Below, one piece after another: positions 10,645 through 20,818 of a stretch of DNA of 64,000 nucleotides. The position numbers and the translations under genes were made by a program. Source of the stretch: Codonopsis lanceolata (lineage: Eukaryota; Streptophyta; Magnoliopsida; Asterales; Campanulaceae); the NCBI GenBank assembly GCA_013146195.2, contig CM028377.1:24605980-24669979 (forward strand). The letters run 5' to 3'. Under the pieces are notes generated by a model. It did no database searches. It saw only the letters and a list, made by a program, of their open reading frames with translations, and was not told the DNA's origin. Each line of letters starts with the position of its first letter. Position 1 is the first letter of the stretch.

Positions 10645-11493
10645 AAATTTAGAATTTCAAGTAAATATAGACGAAAAATCTCACGGTAACCCCGTAAGGG
10701 AGGAATCTCACATCAAAAGTTGAGTTCAAGGACCAAACGAATACAGAAAAAAATAGTGGGACCAAACGCATATTTTGTGTATAGTTCAGGGACCAAATAA
10801 TTATTTAATCCTTTTTTAAACAACTATAATTTAAAAATATCTAAAATATCAAATGTGTAACAAATTTTACTTTAATTAGTTTTTAACTTATTTAAGAAAA
10901 TTTATAATTTAAAATTATAGTTTTAAACATAATATTAAATGTTACAAATAAATTTTAAAACAAATATATTAATTTTTAATTTTTATTAAAATATTACATA
11001 TTAAATAAATACTTTATACAAATTATACCAATATTATAATAGAGATAATTTGTTTTTCTTAATTTGTGTGCGAAATCAAACATGATGATTATTTAGGATC
11101 GGATGTGTATTAAATATTAAATACTCATTGGAACTTGCATCATATTTTGAGCCCTATTTTCTAAAAAAAATAACTTTATTTTCTTAAAATGAAATTGGTA
11201 TATAAATAACTATTTATTTTAAATTTTAAGGCTTTATTTGGTGAAAATAAATTTTAGGGTTTTTTTATGAAATTACAAAATTTGTACAGGGTTTATAATG
11301 AAATAAAATTGGCCACGTAGGATGTCACGTTGGCATCCTACTCAGCAAACTGTTACCATTTAATGGATTAAATGGACGGAGGGTTCTAATTGAAACATAA
11401 AAAATAGGTTGGATTTCAATAAGCCTATAAACAATTTTCAGGGTTCAATTTGCAATACCTAAAATAGGTCGGGGTTTTTTATGCAATTATCCC
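10645..11493 (-). repeat. Right TIR of Pack-MULE 1
   Basis: Reverse complement of the left arm. It ends in CAATTATCCC at 11493, directly before the right copy of the 9-bp duplication. Confidence 0.88.
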
Positions 11494-11581
11494 CCACATA
11501 AGGTATAGAATATATTTCAAACTAATAAAAATTTAGAAAGAACGTTTTACTTATATTTATGTAAAATGAATTTTATTAATA

Positions 11582-11839
11582 CTCCTTCTGTTCCTAAATT
11601 ATCGTTTTAGTTGAATTGGTGTATGAATTAAAAAATAATAATTAACTTGATTATTTATATAAGTTTAATATAGAGTTTTCTTTAAAATCCATGTGTATGT
11701 GACTCATAATTAAAATAAAGTGAAAAAGTAAGGATAAAATGATAAAAGTGATGTTCTAAAAATGTATGCTTCAAACTGAACAATTATTTTAAGACGAACA
11801 AAAAAGGAAAGAAGGACGATAATTTATAAACGAAAGGAG
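11582..11839. mobile_element. Stowaway-like MITE (copy 1)
   Basis: About 258 bp bounded by CTCCTTCTGTTCC at the left and its degenerate reverse complement at the right, between TA dinucleotides. Copies at 25529 and 28290 belong to the same family (CTCCCTCCGTCCC ends). TA target sites and short TIRs indicate a Tc1/mariner-derived MITE. Confidence 0.75.
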
Positions 11840-12230
11840 TAAAAATTACTATGTATTGGTAGGTTGGCTTTTAAGAAGATAAAACTTCGTTTAAAAATTA
11901 AGATATATAATAAAGTCTCATACGAGACCTACACAAATATAATTTTGATCATGCTTGAGAAAAGTGTTTATAATGTGATTCATTATTTATACGAGCTTCG
12001 TTCAAGATAAAAAGTCTATTATAATTATTTTAAAATGTTTCATTTTAAGAGCTTATCTTAAAAATCAAAGCTAAAATCTTTCCAACCCCTCAATTTTATC
12101 ACATGCATTTGGTATAAGCTTATTGTCGGGTGTTCATACATTTTTGTAATTAAGACGAGTTCTACTAATATTATAAATCTCTTAATAATGAATTATTTGC
12201 GTCGATCGAATGAAGTAATAATTAAATGAT
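11840..12230. other. Intergenic DNA without recognised features
   Basis: AT-rich sequence between two MITEs. No gene or repeat structure seen. Confidence 0.5.
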
Positions 12231-12411
12231 ACTCATTTCGTTTTTGGCAAAAAATTCACTATTTCATTTTTAGATGTTTTACTTATAAAGTCTTTTTCAA
12301 AAATTAAGATATAAAATTGTTATTTCATCATTAATTGATTGCTAAGAGTGTTATTTTAAAAAAATTAACTTTCAAACGGGAACTTTTTTGTCCCAAACGG
12401 AAGGAGTATAT
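12231..12411. mobile_element. Short MITE next to element E
   Basis: The ends ACTCATTTCGTTTTTGG and CCAAACGGAAGGAGT are imperfect reverse complements between TA dinucleotides; length about 180 bp. The right end of a related copy appears near 25250-25285. Confidence 0.6.
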
Positions 12412-12420
12412 TAAAGTCAT

Positions 12421-13113
12421 TGAAAGGATGAAATATTTTGTAAATCAACCTCTGCATAGTTACATGACCCACATGTGATAAAAGTCCGTTAGCAGGCTCG
12501 GTGAGGCAGCCGAGCCAATGCGAGCTCGCCGAAAAACACATCATATAACGACTGAGCCGAGGTAAGGAGCGAACGAGATCCATGACCCTCAACCCCCTCG
12601 GCCTCGGCTACAAAAATCCATTGCACTCAGACCACTCGACCTCAGCAATAGTCAATGATCACGAGGCTTGACAGGAAGCTTCCCAAGGCCTGCTGAAACC
12701 GCCACACGCAATCACCAACTCTCTGACAGCGTCTAGCCCACTCATTCCTGATAAAATATGCAGTACATTAAATGCCCACGCAACCTGCTCCCCTATCAAA
12801 GGTCGCCACCTCACAAGGCAAATCAGGTATAAATAAAGGACATTCCTCACTGTTGAAGGACAAGTCATTTTTCAGATATCCTAACTCACTTATCAAACTC
12901 TCTTATCGGAATAACCAATATTACGGCTCATTTATTATACACTCCACCGGAAACCTTACTTTCATGCCGAAGGGTTCTAGTCAGGCCATCCCCGACTCCT
13001 TAACGACGTTTTATTTGTCTTGTGCAGGTCACAACGCTGGGACAAGCAGACCGAGCCACCTTTACTTCTTACGTGGACAAAATGACAAGGTCACCACGGA
13101 TTTTGCGTGATCA
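12421..13113 (+). repeat. 5' LTR of element E
   Basis: 693 bp, starts TGAAAGGATG and ends GTGATCA. A TATA box (TATAAATA) lies at 12828-12835. The matching region of the 3' LTR lacks this box because of a 47-bp deletion. Confidence 0.9.
12828..12835 (+). promoter_or_regulatory. TATA box in the 5' LTR of element E
   Basis: TATAAATA about 407 bp into the LTR, with transcription expected to start 25-35 bp downstream. It lies within the segment absent from the 3' LTR. Confidence 0.7.
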
Positions 13114-13116
13114 GTT

Positions 13117-13134
13117 TGGTTCCGTTGCTGGGAA
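13117..13134 (+). other. Primer binding site of element E (tRNA-Glu-like)
   Basis: TGGTTCCGTTGCTGGGAA begins three bases after the LTR end and is nearly complementary to the 3' end of plant tRNA-Glu (GGCAACGGAACCA). It is the expected minus-strand DNA priming site. Confidence 0.7.
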
Positions 13135-13178
13135 ACGCCAAGTTTTCTCAACCACACAGTGTCCACGAACTAGTAGAG

Positions 13179-15080
13179 ATGGTGAAATCCAAGAAACAAG
13201 CCTCCAAGAACATCACCCCCGCTGCATCCAACCACCCGGAAAAAGAACCCGCGGAACACAACGAGGGAAGAGGCGCGAAGGGTCATGCTCTCTCAACGAG
13301 GCAGGACTCTGACCCTTCGGTACTCGAAATGTCTGCAGGGGCTCAGAGGAGGCTTGCAATGGCAAAGCGAATCTCTTACGACAAGAACAAGGAGCCGGAG
13401 GCCGACCCCAGGGACGGTCACTTCACGGACACCGAGTCTTCAAGAGCCCATGGGGAGGAGGAGCAACCCCCTACTAAAACAAAGAACCCTATGACTCAGG
13501 ATCAAATCGACCGAGAATACACATATTGGGTGCACCAGCGAACCCTCTACACCAAGATACATGAAGCCGAGGCCAGGATGCATGAACTACGACAAGTGGC
13601 CTGAGTCTCAGATCCAGAGCCCGTGATCAACGTGCATAGTACACAAGCTCGCTCCAACTCGATCTGGCAAAGGATAGGAACAACAAAGCCCAAAAGGGCG
13701 AGATTCACTACTAAAGTAAAATCAAGGCTCGACAAAAGAGTGGCCGCCGAGGGGTCGAGGATGAGCATCCATTCTCGCCTAAGGTTCCCCCCCCGAAACA
13801 GAAAACCGCCCGACTCACAGCGAAGAAGGAGAGTCCCATCCTTGGGCTCAGGCTTCGACCAACAAAGGTCCCTCCAAATCACCACATCCCGCCAGCTCGC
13901 TAAGGAGCCTCGCTTGGGATCCCCAATAAAAAAACACGGTCGAAGAGGAAATCGAGGAACCTCAGGCTGACAGGGGGGCCAACAGGACGCCCACGCCGGC
14001 GGTAGGCTCGACACAAGGCAATAAACCCATGACAGATGCCGAGATAAGGGCATGGATGGAAAAGCTGGAAGCTCGGCAGAGCACTGGGACAAACGCAGGC
14101 ATCAAAAAGATAAGAGGCCCTTTCATAAAGCAAATCAGAGAGGTAACTGTACCCTCAAAAGTCAAAATCCCATACTTTGAAGACTACAATGGTACCACGA
14201 CCGCCCTGGATCACGTGTCAGGGTTCGAGCTGAAAATGATCATCGCAACCAGGCTCGATGACATATGGTGTCTAGTGTTCGCAGGAACCCTAAAAAAGCA
14301 GGCCCAACAGTGGTATAATGAGTTAGCCCATGACTCTATCACCTGTTGGGATGACTTCAAAGGGGTCTTCCTGAAAAAGTTTGCCTTGGCAGGTGCCCTC
14401 CCCCAAAAGCGAGACGGACCTGTGCAGTGTGAAGCAAGAGATTGGAGAAACGGTTCTCTCATACATGTCCCGTTTTAAGGATGTCCTAGATCAGATCCCC
14501 GACATCCCTGATACCTCGGTACGAATGTGCTACGGAGCTGGCCTAATGCGAGGAAATTGTCGGACCGAGCTCCTCATGAAACCTCGGGACACAATCGGCG
14601 AGATGTTTCTAGCAGCACAGAGAGTGGCTCTACTAAATGGTGAGCAGCCTGCCACCATCACAAACTCGCGACCAGTCACGTCCTCTTCAGGCATAACTAA
14701 CGTCGCTGAGCAGCCACTCAACACAGACAAGAGTCACAAAGGAAAAGACCAGGGAAGGGCTCGACAGGCAGAGGTTCACCCTGCGAGGAAAAAGGAGGAA
14801 GAATGAGGTGCAAAGTTCACTGGCGAGATCAGGAACCCGAGGCGAGACAACGAGTTGGAAGACTTTACCCCTCTCAATGCATCAAGGGAACAACACATCA
14901 TGGATGTCCTCCTAACATAAAACAAGATACGACCACCATTCCCCATGAAATCACCCCTCGAAACCCGAAATCCGAGAAAAAGATGCGCCTTCCACAACAA
15001 GATCGGCCACATAACGGAAGAATGCATACAGCTCAAAAGAGTTATACATCGGGTCATAAACGAGGGGGATCGAAGGTTTG
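13179..15080 (+). pseudogene. Gag region of element E, several frameshifts
   Basis: The ATG at 13179 (MVKSKKQ) opens a charged N-terminal region to 13604. Reading then moves through other frames to 14029-14478, where the capsid-type Retrotrans_gag domain is seen (KVKIPYFEDYNG, then AQQWYNELA and FLKKFA). It shifts frame near 14400 and continues to 14806, and a third frame carries a nucleocapsid knuckle, CAFHNKIGHITEEC, near 14984-15025 (a C-x2-H-x4-H-x4-C pattern common in this lineage). At least three frame changes and several stops separate these parts. Confidence 0.8.
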
Positions 15081-15631
15081 AAGCAAGAGAGCCAAACAAT
15101 TGCGCCCCCGGACCAAGGGCTCCGGGGGGCGATAATAGACAGCCAAATGATAGACCAGTGGTCAATACCATCCGAGAGGAGGCTCAGAGTATCGCACAAC
15201 TAAAAAACGCGATCAACAACCTGAGAAACTCGGTCGATTGCATGATGGAGGGGGTAGTTAAGCATGAAATGGTTTTCAGAGATACCGAGCTAGCCGTTAA
15301 CACGTCTGCTCGGCAAAATCCTTTAACTTTACAAATAGGGATCCACAATAGCCTCGTCAAAAGAGTGCTGATAGATACAAGCGCGGGAAGGGACGTGATG
15401 TACTATAAATGCTTTCTAGCATTAGGGCTCGACGATTTTTACCTCACGCCGAGCCGAGTTCAGTTGGAAGGGTTCACGGGCCATAAAGTGTCGGCAAAAG
15501 GCACCGTAGCCCTCAAAGTTGACCTAGGGGAGGGAGACACCACCAGAAGCGAAAAAGTCACTTTCCTAATCCTCGACCTCCCATCACCATATAATGCCAT
15601 CCTCTGCGCACCGTCTCAAGGGAAATTCTAA
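15081..15631 (+). pseudogene. Protease domain of element E, altered active site
   Basis: In the frame that ends at 15631, an aspartic protease fold can be followed: VLIDTSAGRDVMYY with downstream LGLDDFYLTP and a C-terminal LPSPYNAI. The catalytic triad expected as Asp-Thr-Gly reads Asp-Thr-Ser here, so the enzyme would be inactive even if translated. The frame stops (TAA) right after the domain, before RT. Confidence 0.75.
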
Positions 15632-15874
15632 ATGGTCGCCTCCATGGCACATCAGAGGGTCAAGTACATGACCTCGAGTGGGGTAGAAGTCCTCAAAAAT
15701 GACGCTCGAACTACCCTGGAATACCTCAGAAATGAGAGAAGAGAGGCGGAGAGAAGAATGAAGAGGCCGGAAGAAGTCATGGGAAAGGGACGAGGAGCAT
15801 GTTGTCAAGCGAGCTCGAGGACTCGACGAAGAAAGCTCCGCCCCATAGCAATCAAGGCGGGCTGGGGAAACTAG

Positions 15875-16996
15875 CTCGTACCGAAAAAAGGGGTCTTCGA
15901 CGAAAAAACTGAGATCGACAGCCTCGATATACGAGACCACCAAGTATTACAGCCCCTAGAGGACGTCGAAGAGGTCATCATCAACTTCAACTACCCCGAC
16001 CAAAAAATCAAAGTAGGGATGGAAATAACGGGCGAGGAACGGAGAGCAATCATTGAGTTCTTAAGAAGCAACACAAACATCTTCGCGTGGAAAGCCGAGG
16101 ACATGGAAGGCATAGCCAAAGAAGTAGCGGTCCACCGACTAAGCATCGACCCGACATTTTCACCCATCCAGCAAAAGCCAAGGTATTTCTCCCCCGAAAA
16201 GGAAAAGGCAATCAAAGACGAGATAACTAAACTGCTACAGGCCGAAATCATAAAAGAAATCCACTACCCCACGTTGATCGCAAATGTGGTGATGGTAAAG
16301 AAGAACAATGGAAAGTGGAGAATATGTGTCGATTTCACCAATCTAAACGAGGCATGCCCAAAGGACTGGTACCCACTGCCGAGGATAGATCAACTGGTCG
16401 ACTCTATCTCGGGCTACAAAATCTTGAGCTTCGTGGGATCAACGGAACACGACCTTTCGAGCAGCAGGTGCTCTTTACTGCTACAACATGATGTCGTTCG
16501 ACCTAAAGAATGCAGGCTCCACCTATCAACGAATGGTAAATAGGGTTTTCGGGGACCAGTTGGGAAGAAACGTCGAGGCATACATAAATGACATGGTGAT
16601 CAAAACCAGGGAATCCAGCCACATCGACGACCTTAGAGAAACATTTGCAAACCTCAGAAAAAACAGAATGAAGCTCAATCCCACCAAATGTGCCTTCGGC
16701 ATAACAGCGGGAAAATTTCTAGGGTACATGGTGAACGAACGAGGAATAGAAACGAACCCCGAAAAAATTAAAGCTTTGGCCGAAATGAAAGTCCCAAAAT
16801 GGATCAAGCAAGTGCAACAGTTAAACGGGAGAATTGTGGCCCTGGGAAGATTCATCTCAAGATCGGCAGAAAAAAGCCTCCCCTCCTTCAAAATCCTAAG
16901 AGGGGCGAAGGAATTCATGTGGGACAAAGAGTGCGACCTCACCTTCACCGAACTCAAAAAATATCTCGGCAGTCTACCCTTGCTCACCGCCTGCAT
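15875..16996 (+). pseudogene. Reverse transcriptase domain of element E, catalytically dead
   Basis: The N-terminal part (IFAWKAEDMEGI, then KWRICVDFTNLNEACPKD and PLPRIDQLVDSISG) and the C-terminal part (NMMSFDLKNAGSTYQRM, then KLNPTKCAFGITAGKFLGY) are clear. Between them, at about 16435-16445, the segment that should carry motif A (the first catalytic Asp, in a DAYSGY-like context) is missing, and the frame shifts. The motif C box reads Tyr-Ile-Asn-Asp instead of Tyr-x-Asp-Asp. The connection and thumb-like part runs to KYLGSLPLL. Confidence 0.85.
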
Positions 16997-17400
16997 CAGA
17001 GAAAGACTCTACGCCTATCTCTGGCTACGACACGCCCATAGCATCCCCCCATCATGCGAGAAGAAGGGGGGCACCAGAGACCCATCTACTATGTATCCCA
17101 TGCACTCACCGGGGTCGAGACAAAGTATATGCAGATAGAAAAAGTGATATTCGCCTTAATGATAACGACGAGAAAGCTAAAGCCATACTTCAAGGCACAC
17201 GAGATCAGAGTGTACACCGATCTACCCTTACGAAGGATCCTGCACAGATCAGACGTCGCCGGAAGAATGATGAGATGGGTCGTCGAATTGACTGAGTATA
17301 CAATCATCTACCTTCAGAGAAAATCAATTAAAGCTCAAGTCATAGCAGACTTCATTGCCAAGACCTCCTTTAACTCGGAAGAGGAAAAAAGCACCTCCCC
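16980..17400 (+). pseudogene. Pol RNase H domain of element E
   Basis: After a frameshift near 17030-17050 the frame shows RPIYYVSHALTGVETKY, KLKPYFKAHEIRVYTD and a C-terminal WVVELTEYTIIY. These are typical of the RNase H that follows RT in Ty3/Gypsy Pol, which removes RNA from the RNA-DNA hybrid. The start of the domain reads in a different frame. Confidence 0.82.
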
Positions 17401-17454
17401 AGACCCGAAGCCCCCCACGAACGAGCAAGTGTCCAGGCAAGAGTTGTCTCACCC

Positions 17455-17866
17455 AAAACGACCAGCTCAGCCCTGGACATTGTTCTTAGATGAGTCATCC
17501 AGCAAAAATGGAAACGGAGCAAGCATCCTACTCGTGACACCAGAGGGAACGGAGATCAGGAAAGCCCTCAAACTGAACTTTCCAGCGTCAAATAACGTTG
17601 CCGAGTGTGAAGCACTAATAGCATGTGCCAAGTTGGCTGTTGAAATGGGAGCAACTCAAATCCTGATCTTCAGCGACTACCAAATCGTCTTGAAGCAGAT
17701 TTCAGGGGAGTATGGGGTCAACCACCCAACACTGGACAAATACAAAGAGCTCGTCCTGTGCATCCTCACCCAATTCGAATACTGGGAACTGGAGCAAATA
17801 GGAAGGGCCGAGAACGTAAAAGTTGATCACCTCTCCAAAATAGCCACTAGCGAGCTCGAGATGTAG
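17455..17866 (+). pseudogene. Second RNase H-like domain of element E
   Basis: WTLFLDESSSKNGNGAS, SNNVAECEALIACAKLA and ILIFSDYQIVLKQISGEYG, followed by ELEQIGRAENVKVDHLS, form the extra RNase H fold characteristic of Tat-lineage elements. The first catalytic position (LFLDES, usually followed by Gly-Ser/Ala), the Glu of AECEAL and the Asp of FSDYQ are visible. This segment stays open in the same frame as the preceding RNase H and ends with a stop at 17866. Confidence 0.8.
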
Positions 17867-18037
17867 CCGTAAACATGGATTGGATCGATGACCTCACTAC
17901 CCCGCCATTGATAAAAAAAAAGATGATGATGAGCAGCCAAAAATCGATCGACATCAAGATGGGAGCCCCAATGAGGCAGGATGGGCCATGGCGAGAAGGT
18001 CACCAGATGATCGGGACGCATCAGTACATCTCCAAAG

Positions 18038-18069
18038 CAGGTGTGTTCGCCTGCAGGTGTGTTCGCCTG
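18038..18069 (+). repeat. 16-bp tandem duplication in element E pol
   Basis: CAGGTGTGTTCGCCTG occurs twice head to tail with no mismatch (18038-18053 and 18054-18069). A 16-bp gain shifts the frame upstream of the integrase zinc finger. Confidence 0.9.
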
Positions 18070-18159
18070 CACTAGGACCGGCCGGCCGAGGTACATGGGG
18101 GGGTATGTGGAGGCCACCCGGGAGCTCGAACGCTGACTGACAGGATCATTTTCCATGGA

Positions 18160-19142
18160 TACTACTGGCCTACGTTGAGGAAAGACGCCGAGGTATATGC
18201 TCGAAAATGTGACAAATGTCAAAAATTCACAAACATCCCGAGACTACCTTCGACACTTCAAAACCCTGTAGTAGCAGCGTGGCCATTCAACATGTGGGGA
18301 CTCGATCTGATTGGGCCATTCCCTCTAGCCAAGTGCAAGTGCAACAATAAATTTGTAATAGTGGCAGTAGACTACTTACAAAATGGATCGAAGCAAGGCC
18401 CCTAGCGAGCATCACCGAACAAAGGGCCATCGACTTCGTTCGAGACAACATCTGGTGCAGATATGGAATACCAAGGGCAATCGTGTCGGACCATGGTACG
18501 CAATTCTCCAGCAGATTCACGGCAAGTTATGAGGAAAGAGGGGTCCGCCATTGGAAGTCCTCGGTAGCACACCCACAAGGAAATGGCCAAGCCGAGGCGG
18601 GAAACAAGCAAATCCTTTATGCCCTAAAAAGAAGGCTAGACGAGAAGAAAGACCCTTGGCTCGAGGAGCTTCCCGCCGTTCTATGGGCTATCAGAACATC
18701 CCGCCGAGGTTCAACTGAAGAAACACCGTTTTCTTTTACCTATGGGACCGAGGCCATGGCCCCAGTAGAAATGGCCCTACCTACGGCAAGGGTCATCCAC
18801 TTTAATGAAAAAACAAACATTGAGTCAAGAAAGATGGACCTTGACTACCTTGAAGAAAGGAGGTTGGAAGCTAGGCTAAAAGCCATCAACTACAAAAAGC
18901 TCGTCAAGGTTCATCATGACAAATGAATGAATCCCCACACATTTTCAGTCGGCAACCTAGTACTAAGGAAAATCGAGGTCACCAGAAACAAGCCAGGAAG
19001 AAACAAGCTCTCTCCCAAGTGGGAAGGACCATTCCAGGTCACAGACATCATCCGGGCTGGAACCTACAGGCTTGCAAAACCAGACGGAACCCCACTAAAA
19101 AACCCCTGGCATTCAGACCACTTGAAAATGTACTACCAGTAA
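18160..19142 (+). pseudogene. Integrase of element E
   Basis: The zinc-binding CDKCQKF is followed by LGLDLIGPF-like GLDLIGPFPLA (first Asp), SDHGTQFSSRF (second Asp) and HPQGNGQAEAGNKQ (catalytic Glu), the D,D-35-E triad. The C-terminal part has WEGPFQV and HSDHLKMYYQ before the stop at 19142. A one-base deletion near 18383 shifts the frame after VDYL, and a stop (TGA) at 18924-18926 follows HHDK. Integrase would join the DNA copy to chromosomal DNA. Confidence 0.88.
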
Positions 19143-19207
19143 TCTGCTTATTTTTTTAAAGAAAAATCTTGGTAAAAATATGTCTTCTACACACTGCACT
19201 TAAACAC

Positions 19208-19484
19208 TCAATCCTCCTCGTCTAGCCGTGGAGAGGCCATGCTCTAATGCCTCCAAATCCTCCTTGCCTAGCCGAGAAGAGGCCAGACTCTAATGCCTTC
19301 AAAACCTCCTCACCTAGCCGAGGAGAAGCCAGGCACTAATGCCTCCAAAACCTCCTCGCCTAGCCGAGGAGAGGCCAGGCTCTAATGCCTCCAAATCCTC
19401 CTCACCTAGCCAAGGAGAGGCCAAGCTCTAATGCCTTCAAAACTTCCTCACCTAGCCGAGGAGAGGCCAGGCTCTAATGCATAA
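19208..19484 (+). repeat. Tandem array of about 46-bp units in element E
   Basis: Six imperfect copies of a unit with the core CTCCTCGCCTAGCCGAGGAG followed by AGGCCAGGCTCTAATGCCTCC. Within each unit CTCCTCG and CGAGGAG are complementary around CCTAGC, so every unit can form a small hairpin. It lies between integrase and the end of the antisense ORF. Confidence 0.88.
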
Positions 19485-20008
19485 AAATGAAATACCGAGA
19501 AATACAACGAAAGCAAAAATCACACAAAGGAAAGACCAACATTAAAACCATATTACAAAAAACCAGTTACAAAAACATAACATTGTATCTTTTCCAAAAT
19601 TAACCCTATTCTACTCCCCCCCTCTCTTCCTCTTCACGAGCCGCCACCTGTTCAGATTCCCACTGTTGCTTGGACAGCTCATCTCGGCTGGTCTTCTGGC
19701 CTTCAAGCTCCTCCATAAGCCGATCCCCGACATACCCGGTCTGAGAAGAAGAAACAGCCCCCGGCGCCGCGTATGGGCGATAACTCTCCTTAAACCAAAC
19801 TTGCTCATGGGCTATTAGGGCAAACATATTCCCCCCCTCGGCAGGTGCGGGCAGCCACTCAGGAGCCTGGGCCGAAACATCTGCAGCCTTGATCTCGCAA
19901 AGCTCGCTGTCATCGAAAGGAACAAGGGAGGAGACCCCTCGGCATTCTGGGCCATACGAGGCAAGACTGGCCTAGTTTGGCATTATACGTAGCAAGACAA
20001 ATGCCGAG

Positions 20009-20090
20009 CTGCAAGAACAAAAGACAGTCAATAAGCAAAACAAACCAAAACAAAAAGGGCAAAACAATAAACCAACACGAATCCACCTAC
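20009..20090 (-). other. Intron 2 of the element E aORF
   Basis: 82 bp, donor TTAGCGAG|GTAGGTGG and acceptor TTGTTCTTGCAG|CTCGG, phase 0, with a T-rich body. Exon 2 ends in Ile-Ser-Glu, as at the corresponding junction of element D. Confidence 0.75.
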
Positions 20091-20599
20091 CTCGCTAATG
20101 GCCAAGGCACTAAGATCGTTCAGTTGGAACTCCTTGATCGGAACAAGCGTCTCCACGGACTCGGCAGGGACGTTCTGGGCCATCAACCTTCGCCCATAGC
20201 CTACAAAAGAGGTAGGGAAGGAATTGACCGACTTGCAAAGATGACCCAGAATGTAGTCATTGTCGTTCGCATCCTTGGCAGTCGGATTAGGGTCAGGGGT
20301 CGAGGCCAGGGGAAGCTCGACAGATATCCGAGTAGGAGTGGCCTGGCCACGAGACGAGCCCATCCTTTGTCTTTTGGACTTTGGGGCGTCAGGAACGGGC
20401 TGTTTGCCCTTTGCCTTGGGGGCCGACGGAGTTGGAGCAACCGTTACCTTGGAGGGATCCTCCAATACGCCAACCAAGGGCAGGGACTTGGGGTTTTCCC
20501 GAGCCAGATCTCGCTCATGAGAAGCCTTCAGCTCGGCCTCCCTCCTCTCCGCCTCGGCCTTCTTCCGAGCCATAATAGCGTCGCGAGTCAAACCCATGT

Positions 20600-20691
20600 C
20601 TACAAATCAAAAATCTCGCATCAGAAGCCAAAGGACAGATACAACAAGATAACTAAAGACAGTAAACAAAGCAGAAATAACAAGTGTTAAC
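20600..20691 (-). other. Intron 1 of the element E aORF
   Basis: 92 bp, donor GCCTG|GTTAACAC and acceptor TTTGATTTGTAG|ACATGG, phase 1. Exon 2 of 509 bases carries the frame exactly from phase 1 to phase 0. Confidence 0.7.
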
Positions 20692-20818
20692 CAGGCGTCG
20701 AGCAGCCAGGCCCATCTATACCCTTATACTCCGGACATTCCGAGCCAAACACCCATCCTCGGTGCAGGGCCCAGCCATCTCGGTTCACGTACTCAAAATC
20801 CGAGTAAGCCCTCTCTAC

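Larger units (their letters stand above)
8607..11493. mobile_element. Pack-MULE 1: Mutator-like element carrying an importin-5 fragment
   Basis: Two arms of about 850 bp (8607-9455 and 10645-11493) are near-perfect reverse complements. The ends read GGGATAATTG and CAATTATCCC. A 9-bp target duplication flanks it: CCACGTAAG (8598-8606) and CCACATAAG (11494-11502), one mismatch. The 9-bp TSD and long TIRs are the hallmark of Mutator-like elements. The 1.2 kb centre has no transposase but holds part of a host gene, so this is a non-autonomous gene-carrying element. The arm mismatches and the TSD mismatch indicate an old insertion. Confidence 0.88.

Noticed and set aside
13547..14092. 181-codon minus-strand ORF in element E
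   Set aside because: Complement of broken gag sequence with no motif; open by composition only.
19208..19484. CRISPR-like array
   Set aside because: Repeats are head to tail with no unique spacers and lie within a plant retrotransposon.
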